Origin: Algoriphagus ratkowskyi
Lineage (GTDB): Bacteria > Bacteroidota > Bacteroidia > Cytophagales > Cyclobacteriaceae
Assembly (NCBI RefSeq): GCF_002150505.1
Contig: NZ_MSSV01000007.1
Span: 124,001 to 188,000 of the forward strand
DNA: 64,000 nt
Reading direction: 5' to 3'
Shown here: in pieces, positions 54,942-63,249 of the stretch
Numbering within the stretch: the first letter of the stretch is position 1
How the letters are laid out: every line of letters starts with the position of its first letter
Notes under the pieces: model-generated
The model's input: the letters and a program-made list of their open reading frames with translations, nothing else
Database searches by the model: none
Told to the model about the DNA's origin: nothing
Translations under genes and position numbers: made by a program

Positions 54942-55421
54942 ATGAGAAAAATTGATGAATTATTCAACGAGTACGGACGGAGTCATCAAAACATGACTAA
55001 TAAGCTGATCCACTGGGTTTGCGTTCCAGCAATTTTTTTCAGTATAGTTGGGTTGATTTTCAGTATCCCTGTGGGCCCACTTCCTGAGATATTGCCTTTT
55101 CTTGGTAATTTTGCTAATTGGGCTACGGTAGTGTTGATTTTAATATTAATCTATTATCTCATGTTATCCACTCCACTTACGGTGGGAATGTTTCTCTTTT
55201 CCGTATTATCTCTAGCAATTTCAAATTTCATTGATCTCACTTTCCCAGGAAAGTTATGGATGATCAGTCTAGTCGTTTTCTTCTTTTCGTGGATACTTCA
55301 GTTTTATGGACATAAAATTGAAGGCAAAAAACCTACTTTTCTAAGAGATCTACAGTTCCTGCTAATTGGCCCTGCTTGGTTGATGCATTTTATTTATAAA
55401 AAGTGGGGACTATCCTATTGA
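54942..55421 (+). CDS. Mpo1-like (DUF962) membrane protein
   Basis: This 159-residue protein has four hydrophobic helices and belongs to DUF962. The yeast member Mpo1 is an iron-dependent dioxygenase that shortens 2-hydroxy fatty acids. The conserved features are at the N-terminus (YGRSHQNMTNKLIHWVCVPAI, with His in IHW) and the C-terminal QFYGHKIEGKKPTFL, where the His-Glu cluster binds iron. The last helix FLLIGPAWLMHFIYKKWG is also typical. The bacterial substrate is unknown. It ends in a 7-bp tail-to-tail overlap with the patatin gene. Confidence 0.85.
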   Translation: MRKIDELFNEYGRSHQNMTNKLIHWVCVPAIFFSIVGLIFSIPVGPLPEILPFLGNFANWATVVLILILIYYLMLSTPLTVGMFLFSVLSLAISNFIDLTFPGKLWMISLVVFFFSWILQFYGHKIEGKKPTFLRDLQFLLIGPAWLMHFIYKKWGLSY

Positions 55422-57700
55422 ATACTGTCTTCTAAAACAGGCAGATTTTTGGTAAATAGCTCCTCCAGTCGCTTCAATGAACTTTGGTTTTTCAGTGTAT
55501 AAACACTTTCCAGAATTGACTTTTTCTCTCTAGCGGTAAGTCGCCAATTTAACGATGCTCGTTGCATTGTCTCTTGACTCTCTGTTAACTCCTCCGCTTG
55601 GACTTTCTCTGGTGCATATTCAAACTCCATTCTTTCCAGATCAAAGGGCATAGATTCAGCCATGTAATTGAAAAGCACTTCATTTTGTATGGTTTGTACA
55701 TTATCCCAATTAGAATAAATATTTTTCAAGGGGGTGAAAATCTTTTCGAAAATCCGAGGAGGAAAACTAGGTGCTATTTCAGTCACTTTCTCCGAGTCTC
55801 TGATCGTAATCAAAACTACTCCTCCTGTATTTTCATTGATCCAGGATTGGAAGACATACATAAACCGAAGAGCGTCCTGTATTCCAAAATTATCAGACAA
55901 ACCTGTATCCATCGTTTCCATGACAGGATGAGTGGGTAATTCAATATTTGGAGTAACAAAAGGGAAGGTAGCACTCATTCTCAATGCGGAAAGAAATCTT
56001 AGATTTTTCGAATCATGATTTTCGAAAAATCTAAGGAAATCTATCGTTTGCTTTTTCTCCTCAGCCCCAAACTTTCCTAATAAGGATGTCCCAAAAAAAG
56101 ACATAGAATGTGGCGATATAACCAACTTTCTACCATCATTTGTAATTAAGGTAGTAACAGGAAGTAGAGGTATACTTCCCGAAAACTCGGGTACTTTGTA
56201 TGCAGAAATTGGTTTATCAAGGATTCCTTCTGTATTATCATTCAATTGACTTTCGAAAGCATATCCTCTGTCTTTCAAATACTTATGTCCATTGTAGTGG
56301 AAATACTGGTTTCTAATCAATAAATCATTCACTAGCAATGTGAAAATTATTGGATTAAGATTATCAGCAGATATTTGATGTAAGTACTTTTGGTCCAAAG
56401 GATCAACTGATGGGTCCGTGAGAGATCTTAAATAAACTTCTCTAAAAAAAGCCTCTCCCAAAACTCCTCCTGAAGCCCCTGTAAATAATTCAGTATGTTT
56501 TAGAACCTCTCCGTCATCGATTTTATAAATATCCTGTAAAATCTTCACGGTCCATAATGCTGCCCGTTGCCCACCTCCACTTGCAGCTACCATGACCAGC
56601 TTTGGTTTTCTTTCGTCTGGAAATTTGGCTCGCCAATTACCCAAAATTTTCAAAACATTATCGCGGTCCTTAATGACTAGTTCAGGCGACAATAGAGAAT
56701 CCATATGTGCGAGACTGTAAGTGACTGGCGTCATAGAATAATCCAGTCCATAAGCCTCGTGTGGACGATTGAGAAAACCGAAATTACTGAAATAATTAGC
56801 TAGAATCAGAAAGGCAAACACCGCAAATGTGGACCACCTTCTCAACCAAAAACTCACCGCTCCTACTAGCATAATCAGTATTGCAAACAATAAAGTCGCA
56901 CTCATTGCAGCAGGAAGCTGGAGGTAAGGATTCTCTTTAAAAAAACCCAAGAACAAAACGAATAAAATCAATAAAATCTGAATGATGAACAGATTCAGGT
57001 GATTCTGATCGAACACCCGTAATAATTTTGTCCCTTCAAACCTCGAAATATCCGGCCTTACCTTTTCAGGTCGAAGGTTTATATTCAGATAATATAGAAC
57101 CTTGTAGTTTTGAGTTTTCAGCTCTTTGTACTGACTCATTACATTAGCTCTGGTTAAGCGAACTTTACGCAGCCTTTTGTCCACTGTCCCTGCAAAAAGG
57201 ATAAAGAAATCTTTGTTGGTAAAGGCGAAATATCCAAAAATGACTGAGTAGGTAATTACACCCCCCGCAGCAAATCCAAGAAAATAATAGAGTACTTCCC
57301 AATCACTACCTAGGTTATTGTCAAGCTGAAAATCAACAAATCTGATGATATATACTAAATAGAAAATCAATGGTATTATGCCATTATTTACACAATAATG
57401 TATAAAAGGTTTATTTAGGATGGCTAAAAAAGGAAATTGCCTTCCATCCATAATGTAGGTGGACATGTGGAACCCCATCGTCAAAAAAGCAAATCCAATC
57501 CCCATCAAGAAAAAGCTCACCCAAGAAACCTGATGCAAATATTCAGGATCAAGAAAAAGAAAAGGAATACCAAGCATCACCCCAAAGTATTCTAGAATCA
57601 CCCCCATGAGAACTACCCATATAAGCACGAGGCCTAAATTTTTTCTTAGATGTAGTAGAAATAATTGTACCGGAAAGCTGTACCAGATTTTATCCCGCAT
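55415..57700 (-). CDS. Membrane-anchored patatin-like phospholipase
   Basis: This protein of 761 residues has an N-terminal membrane half of about 8 hydrophobic helices (LVLIWVVLMGVILEYFGVML, VSFFLMGIGFAFLTMGF, LFIIQILLILFVLFLGFF) and a C-terminal patatin domain. The oxyanion loop is AASGGGQRAA, the nucleophile elbow FTGASGGVLG (GxSxG form) and the catalytic Asp in METMDTGLSDNFG (DxG in place of DGG). Patatins hydrolyse acyl esters of lipids at the membrane. The ATG at 57700 is preferred; the frame opens earlier (57745) but without a natural start. The fusion of a polytopic membrane part to patatin is found in other Bacteroidota. It overlaps the DUF962 gene by 7 bp at its 3' end. Confidence 0.82.
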   Translation of the reverse strand: MRDKIWYSFPVQLFLLHLRKNLGLVLIWVVLMGVILEYFGVMLGIPFLFLDPEYLHQVSWVSFFLMGIGFAFLTMGFHMSTYIMDGRQFPFLAILNKPFIHYCVNNGIIPLIFYLVYIIRFVDFQLDNNLGSDWEVLYYFLGFAAGGVITYSVIFGYFAFTNKDFFILFAGTVDKRLRKVRLTRANVMSQYKELKTQNYKVLYYLNINLRPEKVRPDISRFEGTKLLRVFDQNHLNLFIIQILLILFVLFLGFFKENPYLQLPAAMSATLLFAILIMLVGAVSFWLRRWSTFAVFAFLILANYFSNFGFLNRPHEAYGLDYSMTPVTYSLAHMDSLLSPELVIKDRDNVLKILGNWRAKFPDERKPKLVMVAASGGGQRAALWTVKILQDIYKIDDGEVLKHTELFTGASGGVLGEAFFREVYLRSLTDPSVDPLDQKYLHQISADNLNPIIFTLLVNDLLIRNQYFHYNGHKYLKDRGYAFESQLNDNTEGILDKPISAYKVPEFSGSIPLLPVTTLITNDGRKLVISPHSMSFFGTSLLGKFGAEEKKQTIDFLRFFENHDSKNLRFLSALRMSATFPFVTPNIELPTHPVMETMDTGLSDNFGIQDALRFMYVFQSWINENTGGVVLITIRDSEKVTEIAPSFPPRIFEKIFTPLKNIYSNWDNVQTIQNEVLFNYMAESMPFDLERMEFEYAPEKVQAEELTESQETMQRASLNWRLTAREKKSILESVYTLKNQSSLKRLEELFTKNLPVLEDSIQ

Positions 57701-57869
57701 GTAAAAGGTTTTGCGATAATTTAATGCTTTTCTTTCACACCCCACTATCTATAGAGGAATCGATAGGCCCAAATTAAATGTAAATTTCTCTAGTAAATAA
57801 ATCAAGCTGAACGTCAACTACTTACACTAAACCTTAGTAATTTATCAATTTCTTTGATCGGAAATCTTC

Positions 57870-57899
57870 TTGTCCTTCTAAGGATAAATTTTACCTTCG
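57870..57899 (+). promoter_or_regulatory. Promoter of the DUF4494 gene
   Basis: TTG at 57870-57872, a 19-base spacer, and TACCTTCG at 57892-57899 match TTTG-N19-TAnnTTTG with only the sixth base of the -7 element and the first T of the -33 element off. The -7 element ends 19 bp before the start codon. Confidence 0.5.
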
Positions 57900-57918
57900 A
57901 CCTTCAAATTAGAAACAT

Positions 57919-58452
57919 ATGAGAACCTGGTTTTTGTGCAAAGTCAAATACGCGAAAGAAAATGAACAAGGATTGCTTAAGAATATATCTGAGCAGTACC
58001 TAGTAGATGCAGTCTCGTTTACCGAGGCAGAAGCAATTTTATACGATAGGCTTGCTTCGCAGATTCGCGGAGATTTCCAGGTCACTGGAATCAGCAAAAG
58101 TAACATTGTAGATGTGTTCTTTTACGATGATGCAGACATCTGGCATAAGTGTAAAATCTCATACATGGTAGCTGATGGCGAAAGTGGAAAAGAGAAAAAA
58201 GTCACTCAATATATGATCGTCACTGCAAATGATGTCAAGGAAGCTTATGATAGAATTCAAGAAAGCTTAGGGAATATGCTAGTAAGCTTTAGAGTTCCAG
58301 ATATTGTGGAAAGTGCAATTATAGAGGTATTTCCTTTTGAGAGAGATGAAGTAGCTGATCAACTGCCAGAAGGAAACTTCAGACCAGTATCTGAGGTGAA
58401 GAAAGAAGTTGAAGTTATGCAAGATTCAGAGGTTACTCAAGACGAAGAATAG
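57919..58452 (+). CDS. DUF4494 protein
   Basis: This 177-residue cytoplasmic protein is nearly all one DUF4494 domain, starting TWFLCKVKYAKENEQGLLKNISEQYLVDAVSFTEAEA and including DIWHKCKISYMVADGESGKEKKVTQYMIV. The acidic C-terminal tail (VEVMQDSEVTQDEE) is low-complexity. The family occurs almost only in Bacteroidota and has no assigned reaction; some members were noted near phage or replication genes. It stands alone, with a plausible promoter and a perfect terminator on either side. Confidence 0.85.
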   Translation: MRTWFLCKVKYAKENEQGLLKNISEQYLVDAVSFTEAEAILYDRLASQIRGDFQVTGISKSNIVDVFFYDDADIWHKCKISYMVADGESGKEKKVTQYMIVTANDVKEAYDRIQESLGNMLVSFRVPDIVESAIIEVFPFERDEVADQLPEGNFRPVSEVKKEVEVMQDSEVTQDEE

Positions 58453-58474
58453 CTCTGGTAATAAGAAAATATAA

Positions 58475-58514
58475 GAAACGAAAAAAGGCCGCGAATGCGG
58501 CCTTTTTTCGTTTC
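58475..58514. terminator. Perfect bidirectional terminator after DUF4494
   Basis: GAAACG-A6-GGCCGC / GAAT / GCGGCC-T6-CGTTTC forms an 18-bp perfect stem with a 4-base loop. The GC core is flanked by A6/T6, so a run of T follows the core on both strands. It begins 23 bp after the DUF4494 stop codon. Confidence 0.93.
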
Positions 58515-58767
58515 TAAGTAGCATCCTATTATTCTTTTAGACCTTCCTCAACTTAGACGATTTCTTTTGCAAAGGTTATTCGAAATACATTTGAAATAAA
58601 ACAAAAGCTTAGGGACTGAACCCAAAGCTAAAATCTACTATACTCTATAGGCCAAAAGGCCATCTCATTCTTATAGCTGACCGGTAAATCAAGCTTTTGA
58701 GGGTCCCTTAACCAGAATTGCACACACATATTTTAATTTTATCGATGCTCTCCACCAATTGCAACGG

Positions 58768-58777
58768 ATGACGTCAT
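58768..58777. promoter_or_regulatory. 10-bp palindrome upstream of PAS gene
   Basis: ATGACGTCAT is an exact palindrome ending 21 bp upstream of the PAS-protein ATG. The TGACGTCA core is a common symmetric operator form for dimeric regulators. Functional assignment is inference from position. Confidence 0.3.
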
Positions 58778-58798
58778 TTGTTTTTTAAATATATTTTT

Positions 58799-59932
58799 AT
58801 GTACTTCACACTATTAATTTTGTTTTTTACAACAATAAAAATAAAGGTCGCTAATCCGTACTCTATGATAAACCACCATGCTATTCACGCTTTAAGTCAT
58901 GTAGCGGAAGTATCCGAGTATTTTTTGCAACTAACGATTGATAAGACCGGCAAGATTCTTACTTCTGGTCCTGGTATAGGGCCAAATTCCACTTCTCTTG
59001 ACAATGCTGGGAAAGCAATCTACTTCGCGGACTGTTTTGTTGACTCTAATTGGACCAAGTTCGAAATTCAGCGAACTAAAGCTTTTAAAAATTCGCATCA
59101 ATCCTTTACAGTAGATTTACAGAAATTAGTACACCCTCAAGGTGACGTTGTGGATACTAAATGGGAGTTCTATTTTACCACAGAAGACTTTAGTACTTGC
59201 CTAGGTATTGGTCATCCTATTGTTCAAGCAATCCCTTATAATATAGGATTGGGTGATTTTTTTGATAGTGCTACCAGCGAAGGCAGAGAAATTATTGACA
59301 GTATATTAGAAGACAATTTGCTGGGTTTTTGGGAATTCGATCTAGTGAATAAAGATGATATCATAAATCTTGGTTTGGGGCAGATGCTAGGTTATACACC
59401 AGATGAATTATCAGGTACCACTACTAATTCTTGGCAGAAACATATCCACCCAGAGGACTTCCCCAATTTGCTAAAGGATTTGGAGAAACATATTAATACC
59501 ACTGAAAACATCCCTTTCAAAAAAGAATTTAGGATAAAACAGAAAACAAATCAGATGATCTGGGCTTTAGGTTTCGGCAAAACTATAGAATGGTCAAGCA
59601 GTGGACATCCTACCAAAATACTGGGGTGTATTTTGGATATTTCTGATAGAAAAAAGCAAGAAATTTGGCTCAAAGAGCATAAATATTTTCTTAAAGAACT
59701 TGCATTTGAGCAGTCACATACCCTGCGAGCTCGGGTGGCGAATATCCTGGGTATTTTGGAAATTCTCGACAGCGAACCACAAAATCAAGAATCCAAACGA
59801 CTGGCACAGCTGATCAAAAATGAAACAAAAATGCTGGATCAATCCCTAAAGAAAAGTATTAAAGAATCTGTCCAACAAAACAAATCTATCGAGAACGATT
59901 TATCCAGTGTAAAGAATCCTAAATCCATATAA
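58799..59932 (+). CDS. PAS-domain protein with histidine-kinase-like H-box but no ATPase domain
   Basis: This protein of 377 residues has a degraded N-terminal sensory region, then one clear PAS fold (about 175-290: ILEDNLLGFWEFDLVNKDDIINLGLGQMLGYTPDEL, WQKHIHPEDFPNLLKDL, PTKILGCILDISDRKKQE). After PAS comes LAFEQSHTLRARVANILGILEIL with His307, like the phosphorylated H-box of histidine kinases, and a further helix. The chain then ends; there is no HATPase_c domain. Many Bacteroidota encode such short PAS-H-box proteins, which may receive phosphate from a partner kinase. The ATG at 58799 is chosen over the TTG at 58778; a hydrophobic N-terminal helix (YFTLLILFFTTIKI) suggests membrane attachment. 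Confidence 0.68.
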   Translation: MYFTLLILFFTTIKIKVANPYSMINHHAIHALSHVAEVSEYFLQLTIDKTGKILTSGPGIGPNSTSLDNAGKAIYFADCFVDSNWTKFEIQRTKAFKNSHQSFTVDLQKLVHPQGDVVDTKWEFYFTTEDFSTCLGIGHPIVQAIPYNIGLGDFFDSATSEGREIIDSILEDNLLGFWEFDLVNKDDIINLGLGQMLGYTPDELSGTTTNSWQKHIHPEDFPNLLKDLEKHINTTENIPFKKEFRIKQKTNQMIWALGFGKTIEWSSSGHPTKILGCILDISDRKKQEIWLKEHKYFLKELAFEQSHTLRARVANILGILEILDSEPQNQESKRLAQLIKNETKMLDQSLKKSIKESVQQNKSIENDLSSVKNPKSI

Positions 59933-59986
59933 TTTTAGGAATTACTGAAATTCAAAGTTTTCTGATTTTCCATTTTGCTTTTAGAT

Positions 59987-60020
59987 AGCCCCAAATCACT
60001 TTGGGGCTTATGCTTTTTTT
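59987..60020 (+). terminator. Terminator of the PAS gene, overlapping the convergent gene's stop
   Basis: AGCCCCAAA-TCAC-TTTGGGGCT is a perfect 9-bp stem. On the plus strand it is followed after five bases by seven T residues. The T tract is part of the last codons of the convergent SDR gene. On the minus strand the tract is poor. Confidence 0.68.
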
Positions 60021-60880
60021 CCTCTTGAAGCTTCCATCATGTCCCACATCTCTTCTGGAATCACATCCAGATTATTAAATTCCCCAGCCCCTTTTAACCA
60101 TTCACCTCCGTCTATGGTCATTACCTCACCATTAACGTAAGAGGAGTAATCAGACACCAAATATGCCGCAAGATTTGCAAGTTCCTGATGTTCCCCTACT
60201 CTACCCACTGGAACTTTCTTAGCTGGATCGAATTTTTTAACAAGATCTCCTGGCAACAATCGACTCCAAGCCCCCTCCGTAGGAAAGGGTCCAGGAGCAA
60301 TCGCGTTAGAACGAATATCGTATTTCGCCCATTCCACCGCCAAGGAACGTGTCAACGCCAATACGCCTGCTTTGGCTGCAGCGGACGGTACTACATATCC
60401 TGATCCAGTCCAAGCGTAGGTGGTTACTATATTGAGAAAAACACCTGCCTGCTTCTTAGCTATCCAGTCCTTTCCGGCTGTGAGAGTAACTTGGGAAGTT
60501 CCTTTTAATACAATATCCAATACGGTATTGAATGCATTGGTAGAAAGTCTTTCAGTTGGGCTTATAAAATTGCCAGCGGCATTGTTCAGAACTACATGAA
60601 TTTGACCCAGCTGCCCAGTTGCCTCTTTCCACATGGCTTCCACCTGCTCGATCTCTCGTACGTCACAAGCTATTGGAATTACTTTCCCGCCCTTTGCAGC
60701 CATCATTTCTTCAGCTGTCGCTAGCAGTACATCGAGCTTACGAGAAGTGATTACTATATTAGCACCCAACTCTAAAAAATACTCTCCCATGGATTTACCC
60801 AATCCTGTTCCTCCCCCAGTTATAAGTATATTTTTTCCTTTCAATGCTCCTGGCTTAAGCATTCCTTCTGCTAAAATCAT
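60008..60880 (-). CDS. SDR oxidoreductase, 2,4-dienoyl-CoA reductase-like
   Basis: This 290-residue short-chain dehydrogenase binds NADP(H) through TGGGTGLGKSMGEYF and NNAAGNF. The usual catalytic Tyr-x3-Lys is replaced by Ser166-x3-Lys170 in GYVVPSAAAK. This Ser variant and the following LAVEWAKYDIRSNAIAPGPFPTEGA are shared with mitochondrial and peroxisomal 2,4-dienoyl-CoA reductases. Such enzymes reduce dienoyl-CoA for unsaturated fatty acid degradation. The C-terminal GEVMTIDGGEWLKGAGEFNNL also matches that group. It could cooperate with the enoyl-CoA hydratase at 12908-13693. The first ATG (60880) is used. Confidence 0.87.
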   Translation of the reverse strand: MILAEGMLKPGALKGKNILITGGGTGLGKSMGEYFLELGANIVITSRKLDVLLATAEEMMAAKGGKVIPIACDVREIEQVEAMWKEATGQLGQIHVVLNNAAGNFISPTERLSTNAFNTVLDIVLKGTSQVTLTAGKDWIAKKQAGVFLNIVTTYAWTGSGYVVPSAAAKAGVLALTRSLAVEWAKYDIRSNAIAPGPFPTEGAWSRLLPGDLVKKFDPAKKVPVGRVGEHQELANLAAYLVSDYSSYVNGEVMTIDGGEWLKGAGEFNNLDVIPEEMWDMMEASRGKKA

Positions 60881-60978
60881 AAATTTGTAGTTTATCGTCG
60901 TTTTCGAATATAGTTATTTCGGCTTGGTAATTGAAGTAGAGCCATTAAACCAACTCCACTATTTTTAATTGTCATTTA

Positions 60979-61794
60979 ATGAGAAAGATAATTTTCGGAC
61001 TTATCATCGTAGTCCCAATGCTTCTGAGTTGCGAGGAAGATGAATACAAAGTAATTCAAACAGACTTACCTAAAGAGGCCGCTGAGTTGTTCAATATTTC
61101 AAAAGGTTGGAACGAAAGCCTGTTTTTTGCTTTGATGTCTTGGGAGCAATACCAACAAATCGATTCCGTAGGATTACCTAGCTGTCCTGATATTTTATTG
61201 GATCAAACCTCAAAAAAAGTAACCTTGAATTTTCTCTCAAGCACCGCCTGCATTCAAACGGGATCTTATGCAAGAGGCGGGAAATTAATAATCCAATTTG
61301 ACACCACAGCCGAAAGTTCTTCCCAAAAATGGACAATGGAATACGAGGATTATAACTTTGAAAGTAACGCAATAGAAGGAATTCGCACTTTTACTAGTAA
61401 TGATAAAATCAATGTTTTAGAAGAATTCAGTGAGATGACCGAAAGAACTGCAAATGAACTTAGCACTATATTCTCTGGCACATTCATTCACAAGAAAGCT
61501 TTCTCCCAAAACGCTTTCTCTAGCTTCACATCCTCTGGAGAAATCATCGGTATAAATGCTGCTGGTCGAGAATTTGAAATTAAGATTGCAACACCGCTAT
61601 TTCGCTCTATTGCCTGCTATCAGCAAAACGAAATTCTTCCTAGCGCAGGAAAATCAAACTGGTTAGTATCGCGGGGAGGCAATTCAAAAGTTACTTATAT
61701 CGCAACATATGAGCCATTACCTGAAACCTGCAAAGTTGTTGTAAATGCCATTTTACCTGACGGGAAAAAATTATTACTAAACCAAAGTAACTAG
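60979..61794 (+). CDS. Hypothetical lipoprotein
   Basis: This 271-residue protein has a short signal and the lipobox MLLSC (Cys18), followed by an acidic start (EEDEYKVIQ). The mature part is rich in beta strands with four Cys residues (PSCPDILL, STACIQTG, IACYQQ, ETCKVV), which may pair in the periplasm. I do not recognise a domain. It is a single gene between a divergent SDR gene (98-bp gap) and a convergent ahcY with a shared terminator. No known family motif is apparent. Confidence 0.7.
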   Translation: MRKIIFGLIIVVPMLLSCEEDEYKVIQTDLPKEAAELFNISKGWNESLFFALMSWEQYQQIDSVGLPSCPDILLDQTSKKVTLNFLSSTACIQTGSYARGGKLIIQFDTTAESSSQKWTMEYEDYNFESNAIEGIRTFTSNDKINVLEEFSEMTERTANELSTIFSGTFIHKKAFSQNAFSSFTSSGEIIGINAAGREFEIKIATPLFRSIACYQQNEILPSAGKSNWLVSRGGNSKVTYIATYEPLPETCKVVVNAILPDGKKLLLNQSN

Positions 61795-61800
61795 CAACAA

Positions 61801-61828
61801 AAAAGCCCCGACTCTCATCGGGGCTTCA
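61801..61828 (-). terminator. Bidirectional terminator of ahcY
   Basis: AAGCCCCGA-CTCTCA-TCGGGGCTT is a perfect 9-bp stem. On the minus strand the stem is followed by TTTTGTTG, giving with the stem-end TT a six-T run. On the plus strand the tract is CATTTTG. It lies in the 52-bp gap between the lipoprotein and ahcY genes. Confidence 0.85.
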
Positions 61829-61846
61829 TTTTGACTTTTTAATCTA

Positions 61847-63166
61847 CTAATATCTATAATAGTCAGGCTTATATGGCCCTTCTACAGTTACTCCGATATA
61901 TTCAGCCTGATCCTGAGAAAGAACCTCAAGAACAACGCCCAATTTGGCAAGATGTAAAGCTGCTACTTTCTCGTCCAAATGCTTAGGTAATACATATACT
62001 CCAGGCTTATACTCGTCTGTGTTGTTCCACAGTTCTAATTGAGCTAATACCTGATTAGTAAATGAATTTGACATTACAAAAGATGGATGGCCAGTAGCGC
62101 AACCAAGATTTACCAAACGACCTTCAGCTAAAATGATAAGCTCATTTCCATCTACGTTATATAAATCGACTTGAGGCTTGATTTCAATTTTAGTGTTTCC
62201 ATAAGTTCCATTTAACCAGGCCATGTCGATTTCATTATCGAAATGACCAATGTTACAAACGATAGTCTTATCTCTCATTCCTCTGAAATGCTCCTCAGTG
62301 ATGATATTTTTGTTACCAGTAGCAGTTACGACGATATCAGCTTCTTTCACCGCATCTACCATTTTCTTCACTGCAAAACCATCCATAGCAGCTTGAAGTG
62401 CACAGATAGGATCAATTTCAGTTACAATAACTCTAGCACCGGCACCTCTCAATGAAGCTGCAGAACCTTTTCCAACATCACCATATCCACCTACTACTGC
62501 TACTTTACCAGCCATCATCACATCAGTCGCTCTTCTGATCGCATCTACCAATGACTCTTTACATCCATATTTGTTATCAAATTTAGATTTAGTTACGGAG
62601 TCATTCACATTGATCGCAGGCATTGGAAGTGTGCCATTCTTCATTCTTTCATATAACCTATGAACACCGGTAGTTGTCTCTTCGGATAGCCCTTTGATGG
62701 CACCTACTAGCTCTGGATACTGATCCAAAACCATGTTAGTCAAATCACCACCATCGTCCAATATCATATTCAATGGCTGACGGTCCTCACCGAAAAATAA
62801 TGTCTGCTCAATACACCAATCGAAATCCTTCTCATTCAAACCTTTCCATGCATACACAGAAATACCAGCAGCAGCAATAGCAGCTGCAGCATGATCCTGA
62901 GTAGAAAAAATATTACAAGAAGACCAAGTCACTTCAGCGCCAAGAGCTACTAGAGTTTCAATCAAAACCGCAGTTTGGATAGTCATGTGAAGACAGCCTG
63001 CAATTCTTGCGCCTTTCAAAGGCTGAGCATCTCCAAACTCCTCACGAAGAGACATTAAACCAGGCATTTCCGCCTCAGCCAATTTAATTTCTTTTCTTCC
63101 CCACTCTGCCAAGGAAATGTCTTTCACCTTGTATTGAACGTACTTTTCAGATTTAATTTCTGACAT
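61847..63166 (-). CDS. ahcY: Adenosylhomocysteinase (S-adenosylhomocysteine hydrolase)
   Basis: Splits S-adenosylhomocysteine to adenosine and homocysteine, keeping methylation reactions going. The 439 residues show the entire family: [67 protein letters not shown], the NAD site [23 protein letters not shown], and the end PDYYRY with the NAD-contacting Lys and Tyr. The ATG at 63166 fits the family N-terminus; the upstream frame start at 63196 is not an ATG. The gene has its own promoter and terminator. Confidence 0.96.
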   Translation of the reverse strand: MSEIKSEKYVQYKVKDISLAEWGRKEIKLAEAEMPGLMSLREEFGDAQPLKGARIAGCLHMTIQTAVLIETLVALGAEVTWSSCNIFSTQDHAAAAIAAAGISVYAWKGLNEKDFDWCIEQTLFFGEDRQPLNMILDDGGDLTNMVLDQYPELVGAIKGLSEETTTGVHRLYERMKNGTLPMPAINVNDSVTKSKFDNKYGCKESLVDAIRRATDVMMAGKVAVVGGYGDVGKGSAASLRGAGARVIVTEIDPICALQAAMDGFAVKKMVDAVKEADIVVTATGNKNIITEEHFRGMRDKTIVCNIGHFDNEIDMAWLNGTYGNTKIEIKPQVDLYNVDGNELIILAEGRLVNLGCATGHPSFVMSNSFTNQVLAQLELWNNTDEYKPGVYVLPKHLDEKVAALHLAKLGVVLEVLSQDQAEYIGVTVEGPYKPDYYRY

Positions 63167-63207
63167 AATATTGATAGTTAACGTATTTTTTTTCACTAAA
63201 ACCTGCG

Positions 63208-63215
63208 CAAAGGTA
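63208..63215 (-). promoter_or_regulatory. Promoter -7 element of ahcY
   Basis: On the minus strand TACCTTTG matches TAnnTTTG exactly and lies 41 bp upstream of the ahcY ATG. At N19 further upstream stands TTTA instead of TTTG. I looked for an SAH riboswitch in the short leader; none is visible. Confidence 0.55.
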
Positions 63216-63249
63216 CCCTATAAAATTTGGAATCTAAAATAGAAAAGGT

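Larger units (their letters stand above)
58453..58798. other. 346-bp intergenic region with terminator and structured stretch
   Basis: After the DUF4494 terminator come about 285 bases with dense potential pairing: AGCTTAGGG-N6-CCCAAAGCT at 58606-58629 (one mismatch), GGCC-AAAA-GGCC at 58650-58661 enclosed by CTATA/TATAG, and TTAGGGAC at 58609-58616 against GTCCCTTAA at 58703-58711. A 10-bp palindrome ATGACGTCAT at 58768-58777 precedes the PAS gene. It may be the leader or operator region of that gene. No known riboswitch or tRNA was recognised. Confidence 0.4.

Noticed and set aside
63167..63245. SAH riboswitch upstream of ahcY
   Set aside because: The leader is only about 35 bases long after the -7 element and shows no matching helices. 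A simple promoter suffices.
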